A DNA stretch of 64,000 nt, from NCBI GenBank assembly GCA_937889015.1, contig CALARR010000208.1, positions 24,433 to 88,432 of the forward strand, read 5' to 3'. The number at the start of each line of letters is the position of its first letter. Within the stretch, counting starts at the first letter, position 1. The position numbers were made by a program, and so were the translations under genes. Below, piece after piece: positions 44,984-53,965 of the stretch. The notes beneath the pieces were generated by a model. It saw only the letters and a program-made list of their open reading frames with translations. It was not told where the DNA came from and did no database searches. This DNA is from an uncultured Planctomycetales bacterium. Its GTDB lineage: Bacteria > Planctomycetota > Planctomycetia > Pirellulales > Thermoguttaceae.

Positions 44984-46096
44984 ATGAAGTCGGTATTCAT
45001 TTCCCCGCGCAAATACGTGCAGGGACGCGGCGTGCTGAAGGAGTTGGGGGGCTATGCAGCGATGCTGGGCCGCCGGCCGATGGTCCTCTGGGACGACTGC
45101 GTGAAGAACTTGGTGGGCAGCACGGTCTTGGACAGCTTGAAACAAGCCGGACTGGACCCGATCGACGTCTGTTTCCGCGGCGACTCGACGCACGAAGAGG
45201 CGGCCCGGCTGGCGGCCTTGATCCGCCAGGAGCGGGTCGACATCTCGATCGGCATTGGCGGAGGCAAGACGCTGGACGCCGCCAAGGCGTCGGCGGTCGA
45301 GACGCACATCCCCATGATGAGCGTGCCAACGATCGCCTCCAACGACTCGCCGACCAGCGCCGCTTCGGTCTGGTACGATGCCGAAGGCAATTGCACGGGC
45401 TTCAGTTGCTGGCCCTTCAATCCGGACATCGTGTTGGTGGACAGCGAAGTGATTGCGCGCGGGCCTGTGCGCGCTTTCGTGGCCGGCATGGGCGACGCCT
45501 TGTCCACCTGGCTGGAGGCCGAGGCGGCCCAGAAGAGCCGCGCGGTGAACCTCGCCGGCGGCGTTGCCACCATGGCCGCGATGGCCATTGCCCGGCTCTG
45601 CTACGATACCCTGCTGGAATTCGGCATCGACGCCCGGCGCGCCGTGGAACAGAAGGTTCTCACGCCGGCCGTGGAAAAGGTGATTGAGGCGAACGTGCTG
45701 CTGTCGGGGCTGGGCTTCGAAAGTGGCGGCCTGGCCACGGCCCACATGATCGCCAATGCGCTGCCTTCGTTCCCCGAGTGCAAGAGGTTCATGCACGGCG
45801 AGAAGGTGGGCTTCGGCGTCGTCAGCCAACTCTGCCTGGATGAGGACACGGACGTGCAGGAGATGAACCAGATCGTGGACTTCGAGATCGCCATCGGCCT
45901 GCCGGTGACCTTCGCCGATCTGAACCTGCACAACGTGACGCGGGAGAAGCTGCGTCCCATCGGCGAGGCCTGCGCCAGCGCCGGGTCGCTGTGCGAGGCG
46001 CACGTCTTCGAGGTCACCTGCGATAGCGTGATCGACGCCATGATCGCGGCGGATGCCCTGGGGCAGGAACGCAAGGCTTTATTGGGTCCTGCATAG
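44984..46096 (+). CDS. gldA: Glycerol-dehydrogenase-like enzyme
   Basis: A 370-residue NAD-linked polyol dehydrogenase of the iron/zinc-containing ADH superfamily. The NAD loop is IGIGGGKTLDAAK; the metal ligands are Asp171 (GMGDALSTW), His254 (ATAHMIAN) and His271 (FMHGEKVGFG), matching GldA. Normal GldA length. It ends the four-gene block and would feed dihydroxyacetone or a related ketone into central metabolism. The substrate could be a longer polyol. Start at 44984 chosen because the upstream frame overlaps the preceding gene. Confidence 0.88.
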   Translation: MKSVFISPRKYVQGRGVLKELGGYAAMLGRRPMVLWDDCVKNLVGSTVLDSLKQAGLDPIDVCFRGDSTHEEAARLAALIRQERVDISIGIGGGKTLDAAKASAVETHIPMMSVPTIASNDSPTSAASVWYDAEGNCTGFSCWPFNPDIVLVDSEVIARGPVRAFVAGMGDALSTWLEAEAAQKSRAVNLAGGVATMAAMAIARLCYDTLLEFGIDARRAVEQKVLTPAVEKVIEANVLLSGLGFESGGLATAHMIANALPSFPECKRFMHGEKVGFGVVSQLCLDEDTDVQEMNQIVDFEIAIGLPVTFADLNLHNVTREKLRPIGEACASAGSLCEAHVFEVTCDSVIDAMIAADALGQERKALLGPA

Positions 46097-46272
46097 CGAA
46101 TGAACCGAGGGCGACCATCGGGAACCCGGTTTTTCCTGCCTTCCGTTGGTCGGCCGGGGCCGTTAACAATGCAGAGATCAATCGTGTAGACGGCTATCAA
46201 GTCGAGCCTGAGAATCGCGGAAGGCCTGATGACTGGCCACCAAAGAACACCAATCTCGTAGGAGGATTTCGG

Positions 46273-47667
46273 ATGAAACGTTGCCTGTTGTGCTGTGCGG
46301 TGCTGGCAAGTGCGGCGACTCTGATCGTTGCGGGTTGCGACCAGTCGCGTCCCAAGCCGGTCGAGGGAAACGTGCTGAAAGACAAGGCGGCTCCGGCTGT
46401 GCCGGCGGCGCAAGCCGAGAGCCCGGCGGGAGTCGAAGTACAGCAGACGCAGGCCGAGCCGGCGAAGGCGGAACCCAAGCCGTCTGCGCCGCCCCCGGCC
46501 GACAAGCCAGCCGCTCCCCCTGTGGTCGCAGAACCCAAGAAGCCCCAGGAGCAGAAGCCCGCGCAGGAAGTCAAGAAGCCGGTGGAGCCTCCCAGGCCGC
46601 AGGCGGAGGCCAAGAAGCCGGCCGAAGCAGCGCCGAAGGCCGCGGAACAGAATCCGGCCGACAACGATGCGGCCAAGCCGTTGAAGAAGGCCCAAGCATT
46701 GGTGCAGTTGCCCTTTTACATCAACACGTCCGATGGTATGGCCCTGATGAAGGACAACAGCGTGCTGGTGACGGCCCCCAACATCAACAATGAGGCCGAA
46801 GCTCCCTGGATTCTCAAACTGACCACGGACAACAAGATCGAGAAGTTCTTCGATCCACCTCGCCATCCCGACACGGGCAAGGCCTATCCTTTTGGGATCT
46901 GTGTGGACCCGGCCTCCGGCGACGTGTACTACGCCGACCTGCAATGGTTCGCCGAGAAGAAGGCCAACTGGAAGTCGCGCGTAATGCACATCCACATGCA
47001 GGACGGCAAGCCGCAGAAGGCGACGGTGCTGGCCTCCGGCACGGTCGTCTGCAATGCGGTGATCATCCGCGACGGATATCTGTACACGACCGACACCTCC
47101 ATGCTGCCCGACTCCAAGCCGCTAATCTCCGGCATCTTCCGCTTCAAGCTGGGAGAAGAGGGCGTGCAGGTCAAGCAACCTCTAGACAAGGATCCGCATT
47201 GCATCGCCACGATCGTGAGCCACAATGAGAAGATCGGCTTTGGAGCCGACGGGCTGACTTTCGACAGCCAAGGCAACCTGTATGTGGGCAACTTTGCCGA
47301 CGGCACGCTGCACAAGATCGAATTTGACGACAAGGGCAACGTGAAGACTCCAAGTCCGGCTCCGGTCTGGGCCAAGGCGCCTTTCATGAAGAGCTGCGAC
47401 GGGATCTTGTATTGCCCGAAGGGGGACAAAATCTTCGTGGCCGACTCCCAGGCCAATGCCGTGCAGATGGTCTCGATGGACGGCAAGGTGCAGTGTCTGG
47501 CCCAAGAATTGACCGACGACGGCAAGGATGGAAGACTCGACCAGCCGTGTGAGGTTGTGCTCCGCGGCAACGAGATGATCATCGGCAACTTCGACATGCC
47601 GGTCGAAGGGGGAGTGAACAAGAAATTCGAAGTTCCCAACTACCTCTCCGTCATTAAGATGGAGTGA
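46273..47667 (+). CDS. Propeller lipoprotein with long Pro/Ala/Lys linker
   Basis: A 464-residue lipoprotein. A perfect TAGGAGG at 46259-46265 fixes ATG 46273. The signal ends in the lipobox LIVAGC (Cys22). A disordered-looking linker of about 120 residues rich in Pro, Ala, Lys and Glu follows (residues 23-145), then an SMP-30/NHL-type beta-propeller: FGICVDPASGDVYYADL, GFGADGLTFDSQGNLYVGNF and GDKIFVADSQANAVQMV. Likely an outer-membrane or surface-tethered binding or lactonase-like protein. Substrate unknown. Confidence 0.82.
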   Translation: MKRCLLCCAVLASAATLIVAGCDQSRPKPVEGNVLKDKAAPAVPAAQAESPAGVEVQQTQAEPAKAEPKPSAPPPADKPAAPPVVAEPKKPQEQKPAQEVKKPVEPPRPQAEAKKPAEAAPKAAEQNPADNDAAKPLKKAQALVQLPFYINTSDGMALMKDNSVLVTAPNINNEAEAPWILKLTTDNKIEKFFDPPRHPDTGKAYPFGICVDPASGDVYYADLQWFAEKKANWKSRVMHIHMQDGKPQKATVLASGTVVCNAVIIRDGYLYTTDTSMLPDSKPLISGIFRFKLGEEGVQVKQPLDKDPHCIATIVSHNEKIGFGADGLTFDSQGNLYVGNFADGTLHKIEFDDKGNVKTPSPAPVWAKAPFMKSCDGILYCPKGDKIFVADSQANAVQMVSMDGKVQCLAQELTDDGKDGRLDQPCEVVLRGNEMIIGNFDMPVEGGVNKKFEVPNYLSVIKME

Positions 47668-47780
47668 GGGAATCACGAATGACGAGTGCCCAATGGTGAA
47701 CCTGTGCTTCCTGACCGCTAAAAGCGGCTTAGCTGATCGCTGAACGCTGATGGCGGATAGCTCTAGCGGAAAGCCGTGCC

Positions 47781-48131
47781 ATGAGACAGTTCCATCACAT
47801 TGGCCTGGTGGCCCAGAAGCCCGTTGCGGGCGAGCAGTACTACGAGAGCCTGAAAGTCTGGGGTACCGACCCGGGCCAGGATCCGAATCGCGTGGAATGG
47901 GTGCGATTTGCACCCGACAGCCCTTTGGCCGCGACGCCTGTGGCCAAGATGCCGCACGTATCGTGGCAAGTCCACGATCTGGACGCGGCTATCGTTGGCG
48001 AGAAGCTGGTGGTGGGCCCCTTGGAGGCGGCCCCCGGCGTGCGGATTGCCTATTTCTTCCGTGACGGCGCCCTGATCGAGTACCTGGAGATCGGTCTGCC
48101 GGAACGGGACGAAGCCCAATCGCATGCCTGA
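47781..48131 (+). CDS. VOC-superfamily (glyoxalase-like) protein
   Basis: A 116-residue single-domain protein of the vicinal oxygen chelate fold. Metal-site candidates are His in RQFHHIGLV, His in MPHVSWQV and Glu in LIEYLEIG, the spacing seen in methylmalonyl-CoA epimerase and glyoxalase families. Small size suggests a homodimer. It precedes the lyxose-isomerase-like gene by 69 bases and may belong to the same unit. The reaction cannot be assigned. Confidence 0.78.
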   Translation: MRQFHHIGLVAQKPVAGEQYYESLKVWGTDPGQDPNRVEWVRFAPDSPLAATPVAKMPHVSWQVHDLDAAIVGEKLVVGPLEAAPGVRIAYFFRDGALIEYLEIGLPERDEAQSHA

Positions 48132-48200
48132 GCTTGAAGACCGCAACCATTTTCGGACCGCAAACCCGCGACGGCCCGTCGCGGAGGAGAAGCCTACCAT

Positions 48201-48893
48201 ATGAGCAAGCAAATCCAACGCCGCGCCTGGTGCGGCGGTCTGTTGGGAGTAGGCGGCGCCCTGTGCGGCGCACAACTGGCCCTGGGCGGCGAGCGTCGCC
48301 GACCGACCGGACTGATCCGCACGCCGCGCCTGAGCAACACCGACTTCTATACTGCGGGAAAATTCAATCCCGAGGCCGCCAAGAGTGCCTACCTGGTCCT
48401 GATGGACCAACTGGGCTACCCTCACAGCCCGGAGTTGGCCAAGACACTGTTCGTCACCGACTTTGGCTTGGGCCAGTTTCTCGACGTAGGGCTGGGCATC
48501 CAGATGTGGGTCAACGACCAGAAGGCCAACTACACCAGTCTGGACATGTGCCTGCTGCCTAACCAGATGATCCCCGAACACTGGCACGTGGCAGTGGAAG
48601 CAGAGAAGATTCCCGCCAAGATGGAGTCCTGGCTGGTCCGCTACGGCGTAAGCTACACCTATGGTGAAGGTCCAGCCACCTCCAAAATCGGCGTGACGAT
48701 TCACGAGAGCCAGAAGCCCTTCGTCACGGTGCTGCATGAGACGCGATTGGGCGTGGGCCAGGTGACCGGCATCAGCAAGCCATTGGAGAAGCACTGGCAG
48801 CAGGCCGGACCGGAAGGGGCCGTGGTCAGCGAGTTCTCTACCTATCACAGCGGGGCCGCAGTGCGATTCACCGATCCCAAGATCAAGTTCTAG
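48201..48893 (+). CDS. Tat-exported D-lyxose isomerase-like cupin
   Basis: A 230-residue protein whose mature part reads like D-lyxose/D-mannose isomerases along its length: TDFGLGQF, LDMCLLPNQMIPEHWHV, ESWLVRYGVSYTYGEG, VTVLHETRL and KHWQQAGPEGAVVSEFS. The expected metal ligands are all present (His127, His129, Glu142, His198). The N-terminus has a twin-arginine signal (QRRAWCGGLLGVGGALCG), so it should be exported folded with its metal. Family members known to me are cytoplasmic. GGAGGAG lies about 10 bases before the ATG. The next gene starts 12 bases after its stop. Confidence 0.82.
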   Translation: MSKQIQRRAWCGGLLGVGGALCGAQLALGGERRRPTGLIRTPRLSNTDFYTAGKFNPEAAKSAYLVLMDQLGYPHSPELAKTLFVTDFGLGQFLDVGLGIQMWVNDQKANYTSLDMCLLPNQMIPEHWHVAVEAEKIPAKMESWLVRYGVSYTYGEGPATSKIGVTIHESQKPFVTVLHETRLGVGQVTGISKPLEKHWQQAGPEGAVVSEFSTYHSGAAVRFTDPKIKF

Positions 48894-48905
48894 CGTGGTG
48901 TTGGC

Positions 48906-50057
48906 ATGAATAGTGCCTCGCTGGTCGTCGTGACGCTGCTCCTGATCGCTCCGCCGACCTTTCAACGCCACGACATCGCTGATTACCCCGGCGCCTACCA
49001 GGTGGCCGTGGCCGACGTAGATGCCGACGGCAAGCCGGACGTGCTGGTGCTCTCGACCCAGGGCAATTGTGTCGACTGGTTCGAGAATCCCGGCTGGCGT
49101 CGCTGGCCGATTGCGCGTAGCGAGCGCAATATCGACCTGGCCCCCTACGATCTGGATGCCGATGGCCGGCCGGAGTTGGCCTTGGCCTTTGGCTTCAATT
49201 TTGCCGACGGCAACCGTGGCGGCGACATCCACTGCTTGCGTTTCGGCCAGCCCGATCGGTTGTGGCAGAGTATTCCCATCGCCGTCGATCCGGTGGTCCA
49301 CCGGATCCGCTGGGCCGACCTGGACGGTGACGGTAAGCCAGAACTTGTGCATGCACCGATCTTCGGGCCGGGATCCAAGGGGCCTGCCCAGGTGCGTCCG
49401 TCCCATCTCTGGGCTTTTCGTCCGCCCCAGGGGCTTGAAGGCCCTTGGACGAAATGGCCTATCGACGAAACCCTGACGGTCCTACACGGGATCTACACCG
49501 GCGATCTGGACGGCGACCGCCGCGACGAGATCCTGACTGGCAGCTACGAAGGCATTCATCGCCTGGACTTTGAGGACGGCCAATGGCGTCGCACGATCAT
49601 TGCGCCGGGAGCCTCGCCGATCAGCGACAAGCCGGGCGCGGCGCGCGGCACCAGCGAAGTCCTGCCGGTGGGCAGCGATTCTTCTCAGAAGTTGCTGGCG
49701 GCGATCGAGCCCTGGCACGGGCACCAGTTGGTAGTCTACCGCCCGGCCGACGACGGCCGGACATGGAGTCGCCAGGTACTTGACGAATCGCTGAACGAGG
49801 GCCACGCCCTGGTGGCCTGCGATTTTGACGGCGACGGTCGGGAAGAGATCGTGGCTGGTTGGCGCGGGGCAGGGGGAGGGGTCGCCCTGTATCATTTGGG
49901 GTCTGACGGGCAAGCGTGGCACAAGGCGCCCATCGAGATCGGCATCGCGGTAGAAGGGGCGGTGAGCGCCGACTTGGACGGCGATGGACGGCCGGACCTG
50001 GTGGTCAGCGCCGGCCGGAACAAGAAAGTGGCCTGGTACCGGAACTGTGGCAGATGA
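48906..50057 (+). CDS. Exported FG-GAP/VCBS repeat protein
   Basis: A 383-residue exported protein with a short signal peptide (SLVVVTLLLIAPPTF) and a beta-propeller of FG-GAP type. Six calcium-loop motifs of the form DxDxDGxxD are visible (DVDADGKPD, DLDADGRPE, DLDGDGKPE, DLDGDRRDE, DFDGDGREE, DLDGDGRPD). Likely a calcium-dependent binding protein at the surface. It follows the lyxose-isomerase-like gene by 12 bases, so the two exported proteins are probably co-expressed. Confidence 0.85.
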   Translation: MNSASLVVVTLLLIAPPTFQRHDIADYPGAYQVAVADVDADGKPDVLVLSTQGNCVDWFENPGWRRWPIARSERNIDLAPYDLDADGRPELALAFGFNFADGNRGGDIHCLRFGQPDRLWQSIPIAVDPVVHRIRWADLDGDGKPELVHAPIFGPGSKGPAQVRPSHLWAFRPPQGLEGPWTKWPIDETLTVLHGIYTGDLDGDRRDEILTGSYEGIHRLDFEDGQWRRTIIAPGASPISDKPGAARGTSEVLPVGSDSSQKLLAAIEPWHGHQLVVYRPADDGRTWSRQVLDESLNEGHALVACDFDGDGREEIVAGWRGAGGGVALYHLGSDGQAWHKAPIEIGIAVEGAVSADLDGDGRPDLVVSAGRNKKVAWYRNCGR

Positions 50058-50259
50058 TCTGCGCAGCGGAATTTGGCATTTGTTTGTTGCTAAGATTGAC
50101 TGGAGCTGCGCGGACTTGCCAGGGGATGTGCGGCGAGGGTGGCCGAAAAGGCTTGCTTTGGCCACGGTCTTGCGGCAAACTGAGAACATACCCACCCTGC
50201 GGAACCTTGCCGCAGAAGCCGGCCTTGAGCCTCGATTCACCCACGCCCCGCTGCACGCC

Positions 50260-52728
50260 ATGAGTCTGCGACGCTTCTTCGCGACGCTTCTGCTTGCCGC
50301 TGGTCTATTGCCAGGCATGGATGTGCTGCATGCCGAGAGCCGCGTTCAGCCAGCCGAGCCGGGACGCGCACAGCCAGACCCTCTGGCCGGAGTGGCCGAG
50401 ATCGTTTTTGCCGTTCGAAGCGTCTTTCAGGAACACTGGTACGCGAACTTCGGCTATTTTTCGCCCGAGGGGGAACGCAAGTGCTATGGCGACGGCGGCC
50501 GCCTGTGCAAGTTGAGCCTTGCCGACGGCCACTTGAGCGTGCTGTTGTCCGATCCGGAGGGCGCCGTGCGCGATCCGTGCGTCCACTACGAGGGGCAGCG
50601 GATCGTCTTCTCCTACCGCAAGGCAAACAGCGAGAACTATCATCTCTATGAGATCGGCGCCGACGGCCATGGTCTGCGCCAATTGACCGACGGCCTTTAC
50701 GACGACATCGAGCCGTGCTATCTGCCTGACGGCGGGATCGTGTTCGTGTCCTCGCGCAGCCGCCGTTGGGTCAACTGCTGGCTCACGCAGGTAGCCACGC
50801 TGTACCGCTGCGAGGCTGACGGTTCGGGCCTGCGGCCGATTTCGGCCAATCTGGAGCAGGATAACACACCGTGGGTATTGCCCGACGGCCGAATCCTCTA
50901 CATGCGCTGGGAGTACATCGACCGGTCGCAGGTGCACTACCATCACTTGTGGACCATGAATCCCGACGGTACGGGGCAGACCGTGTTCTTCGGCAATCAG
51001 CATCCGGGCAACGCCTACCTGGATGCGAAGCCCATCCCCGGCAGCGATCTGGTGGTCATGATCCGCTCGCCCGGCCACGGACGCATGGAACACATGGGGC
51101 ATGTGGCCACGGTCAGCGCCAAGCATGGGCCGGACCAGCTTGGGTCGTTGCGTGACATCAGCCGCACCCCCACTTTTCGCGACCCTTGGGCGTTGTCCGA
51201 GGATGCTATCCTGGTCGCCGAGGACGCCAGTCTGCTGCTCATGAACGGCCAGGGCGAGACCGAAGTGCTCTATTCGCTGCCCAAGGAATGGGGCCGGGTC
51301 TGGCTGCACGAACCACGGCCCTTATGTCCGTCTGATCGCCAGCGTGTCGTGGCGCCGCATGTCGATCTAGCGCGCTCCCAGGGCCGATTTCTGCTCAACG
51401 ATGTGAGCTTCGGCCGGAACATGGCCGGCGTCACGCCGGGCGAGATCAAGAAGCTCCTGGTGCTGGAGAGCCTGCCCAAACCGGTCAACTTCACCGGCGG
51501 GATGGATCCCTTAAGCTACGCCGGCACCTTCACCCTCGAACGCATCCTGGGCACCGTGCCCGTCGAAGAGGACGGTTCGGCCTATTTTGACGCACCGGCC
51601 CTGCGGAGCCTGTTGTTCGTGGCGTTGGACGAGAATGATCGGTCCGTGAAACGAATGCAGAGTTTCACCACGGTAGCGCCGGGCGAGACGTTGGGATGCG
51701 TGGGGTGCCACGAGCACCGTACGGTTGCGCCGCCCAGTGCCACACCGCGATTGCCCGCGGCCGCGCGCCGCCGGCCGAGCCAGATCCAAGCCATCGCGGA
51801 CGTGCCGCAGGTGCTCGATTTCCCTCGCGATGTGCAGCCGATTTTGGACCGGCACTGCGTGCGTTGTCACGACTATAGTCGGCGCGAGGGCGGCGTCGTC
51901 CTGACGGGTGACCGAGGCCCCATGTTCTCGCATGCCTACTATAGCCTCGTGGTGTGGCGGCAGGTATCCGACGGTCGCAATTATCCCCAAAGCAACTATC
52001 CGCCGCGCGTCCTGGGCAGTGGCGGCAGTCCTTTGATGGACAAACTGCAACCAGCCCACTACGACGTGCGGGTCTCGCCGCAGGAGCAGCAGATCGTACG
52101 TATGTGGCTGGATTCGGGCGCGGCCTATCCGGGCACGTATGCCGCATTGGGCACCGGCATGATCGGCGGCTACCAGCAAAACAAGCTGGTCCTGGAAAAC
52201 GACGCCGAATGGCCCGAAACCCTGGCCGCGCGCGAGGTCCACAAGCGGCGGTGCGCTGCGTGCCACACGCCCAAGCAGCGTCCCATTCCGCAGACTCTCT
52301 CCGACGAGATCGGCTTGAGCTTCTGGAAGCCGGCGATGGACGATCCGCGCCTGAAACATAGCCGGCACATAGTGTTTAATCTCAGCCGTCCCGAGCAATC
52401 GTTGATTCTCTTGGCGCCCTTGGCGTGCGAGGCGGGGGGGTACGGATTGTGCCGCGCCGCGGACTCCAAACCGGAGCACGCCGTCTTCCGCAGTCGCCAG
52501 GATCCGGACTATCGCGCCTTGCTCGCACAATGCGAGGCCGGTCGTCGCCGGTTGGAGCAGATCGGCCGCTTTGACATGAACGACTTTCGTCCCCGATCCG
52601 AATATCTGCGCGAGATGAGACGTTTCGGTGTCTTGGGGACCGACGTCGATCCCACCGGCCGCGGCCTCGATGTGTATGAACTCGACCGCCGCTACTGGGA
52701 TCTCGTCGGCTGGAAACCGGGGGACTGA
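50260..52728 (+). CDS. Exported TolB-propeller protein with three heme-c sites
   Basis: An 822-residue exported protein; ATG 50260 gives the signal peptide FFATLLLAAGLLPGMDVLHA. Residues about 45-400 look like a TolB/WD-type propeller (IVFSYRKANSENYHLYEIGADG, GIVFVSSRSRR). The C-terminal half carries three CXXCH sites at Cys480 (CVGCH), Cys533 (CVRCH) and Cys665 (CAACH), the middle one in a cytochrome-c-like setting (DVQPILDRHCVRCHD). Similar multidomain proteins are typical of Planctomycetota. Probably an electron-transfer protein in the periplasm; a chemical role for the propeller is unknown. Confidence 0.85.
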   Translation: MSLRRFFATLLLAAGLLPGMDVLHAESRVQPAEPGRAQPDPLAGVAEIVFAVRSVFQEHWYANFGYFSPEGERKCYGDGGRLCKLSLADGHLSVLLSDPEGAVRDPCVHYEGQRIVFSYRKANSENYHLYEIGADGHGLRQLTDGLYDDIEPCYLPDGGIVFVSSRSRRWVNCWLTQVATLYRCEADGSGLRPISANLEQDNTPWVLPDGRILYMRWEYIDRSQVHYHHLWTMNPDGTGQTVFFGNQHPGNAYLDAKPIPGSDLVVMIRSPGHGRMEHMGHVATVSAKHGPDQLGSLRDISRTPTFRDPWALSEDAILVAEDASLLLMNGQGETEVLYSLPKEWGRVWLHEPRPLCPSDRQRVVAPHVDLARSQGRFLLNDVSFGRNMAGVTPGEIKKLLVLESLPKPVNFTGGMDPLSYAGTFTLERILGTVPVEEDGSAYFDAPALRSLLFVALDENDRSVKRMQSFTTVAPGETLGCVGCHEHRTVAPPSATPRLPAAARRRPSQIQAIADVPQVLDFPRDVQPILDRHCVRCHDYSRREGGVVLTGDRGPMFSHAYYSLVVWRQVSDGRNYPQSNYPPRVLGSGGSPLMDKLQPAHYDVRVSPQEQQIVRMWLDSGAAYPGTYAALGTGMIGGYQQNKLVLENDAEWPETLAAREVHKRRCAACHTPKQRPIPQTLSDEIGLSFWKPAMDDPRLKHSRHIVFNLSRPEQSLILLAPLACEAGGYGLCRAADSKPEHAVFRSRQDPDYRALLAQCEAGRRRLEQIGRFDMNDFRPRSEYLREMRRFGVLGTDVDPTGRGLDVYELDRRYWDLVGWKPGD

Positions 52729-52816
52729 GTTCCGGACGCGGACTACGGAATGTGAATTGGGGAAGTAGCCACGCGCTGCCTGACGGGCTACAATCGCCGG
52801 GACCGAAAGACGAATC

Positions 52817-53965
52817 ATGTCCTCACGACGGCCGGTGCTGACCGTACAACGGATCGCCCTGACGCTCCTTCTGGCCATCGGGCCGGCCAATACCCTGTGG
52901 AGTCAATCCGCCATGATTAAGGCAGGAATCGAGCAAGATTTCTTCGGCCGCACGCCTGACGGCACGCCAGTGCAGCGTTTTACTCTCCGCAACGCTCAGG
53001 GAATGATGGTTCGGGCGATCAGCTACGGGGCGATCGTCACCGAGGTACATGTGCCGGACCGCCAAGGGCAATTGGCCGACGTGGTCTTGGGCTTCGATAA
53101 CTTGGCGCAGTACCTGGACAAGCATCCGTACTTCGGCTGCCTGGTGGGGCGAGTCGCCTTTCGTATCGCAGAGGGCAAGTTCCAACTCGATGGCCAGTCG
53201 TTTCAACTCGCCTTGAACCCTGGCAGTCCTCACCATCTGCACGGCGGGCCCGTCGGGTTCAGTCGTGTGGTGTGGCAGGCAGAGCCCTTGCCCGGCCCGG
53301 AACCCGCAGTGAAGTTCACGCATCTCAGCGCCCATGGCGACCAGGGCTATCCGGGCACGCTGCTGGTGACGGTCGTATACTCGCTCACAGACCGCAATGA
53401 ACTGCGGATGGAAATGACAGCTCGCGGCGATCGGGCCACTCCCATCAACCTCACCCACCACGGCTATTTCAATTTGCGAGGAGCAGGGCAGGGGCCCGTG
53501 TTGGACCACATGGTTCAATTGCATACCGACCGATACAGCGTGATGGGAGCGGGTGGCATCCCCACGGGGCAACTGGCCTCCGTCGAAGGCACACGGTTCG
53601 ACTTCACCCGGCCCACGGCCATCGGTGCCCGGCCCGACGATCATGGCAAGCCGGGATACGACCTCGGTTACCTGCACCACCGGCCGCAGGGCTGGTTGGC
53701 CACGGTGGCCTCGGTCTACGAACCGACAAGCGGGCGCGTGCTGGAAATGGCGACCACCGAGCCGGCCGTGATCTTCTATACGGGCAACGCGTTGGACGGC
53801 ACCTTGCGTGGCAAGGGCGGGGCGGTGTACGGCCCCCATGCAGGCTTCTGCCTCGAACCCGGCCGACTCCCCAACTCGGTTCAGCAGCCCGGTTTCCCCA
53901 GCACGATCCTCCGGCCCGGCGACGAATATCGCCATTGGTGCGTGTATCGCTTTTCGACGCGCTAA
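52817..53965 (+). CDS. galM: Exported aldose 1-epimerase (galactose mutarotase)
   Basis: A 382-residue periplasmic aldose 1-epimerase. Signal peptide QRIALTLLLAIGPANTLWSQ. Family elements are SYGAIVTEVHVPD, SPHHLHGGPVGF (catalytic His), LTHHGYFNL (second His), PGYDLGYL (Asp) and GFCLEPGRLP (Glu base), so the four main residues are kept. Neighbouring positions differ: GRVAFRI replaces the usual GRYANRI, and His after YD is Leu, so the sugar may differ from galactose. It fits the theme of extracytoplasmic sugar handling here. Confidence 0.9.
   Translation: MSSRRPVLTVQRIALTLLLAIGPANTLWSQSAMIKAGIEQDFFGRTPDGTPVQRFTLRNAQGMMVRAISYGAIVTEVHVPDRQGQLADVVLGFDNLAQYLDKHPYFGCLVGRVAFRIAEGKFQLDGQSFQLALNPGSPHHLHGGPVGFSRVVWQAEPLPGPEPAVKFTHLSAHGDQGYPGTLLVTVVYSLTDRNELRMEMTARGDRATPINLTHHGYFNLRGAGQGPVLDHMVQLHTDRYSVMGAGGIPTGQLASVEGTRFDFTRPTAIGARPDDHGKPGYDLGYLHHRPQGWLATVASVYEPTSGRVLEMATTEPAVIFYTGNALDGTLRGKGGAVYGPHAGFCLEPGRLPNSVQQPGFPSTILRPGDEYRHWCVYRFSTR

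Noticed and set aside
46097..46140. Possible terminator after the GldA-like gene with a T run near 46130
   Set aside because: Only four or five pairs can be formed around a loop of about 19 bases, too weak to call.
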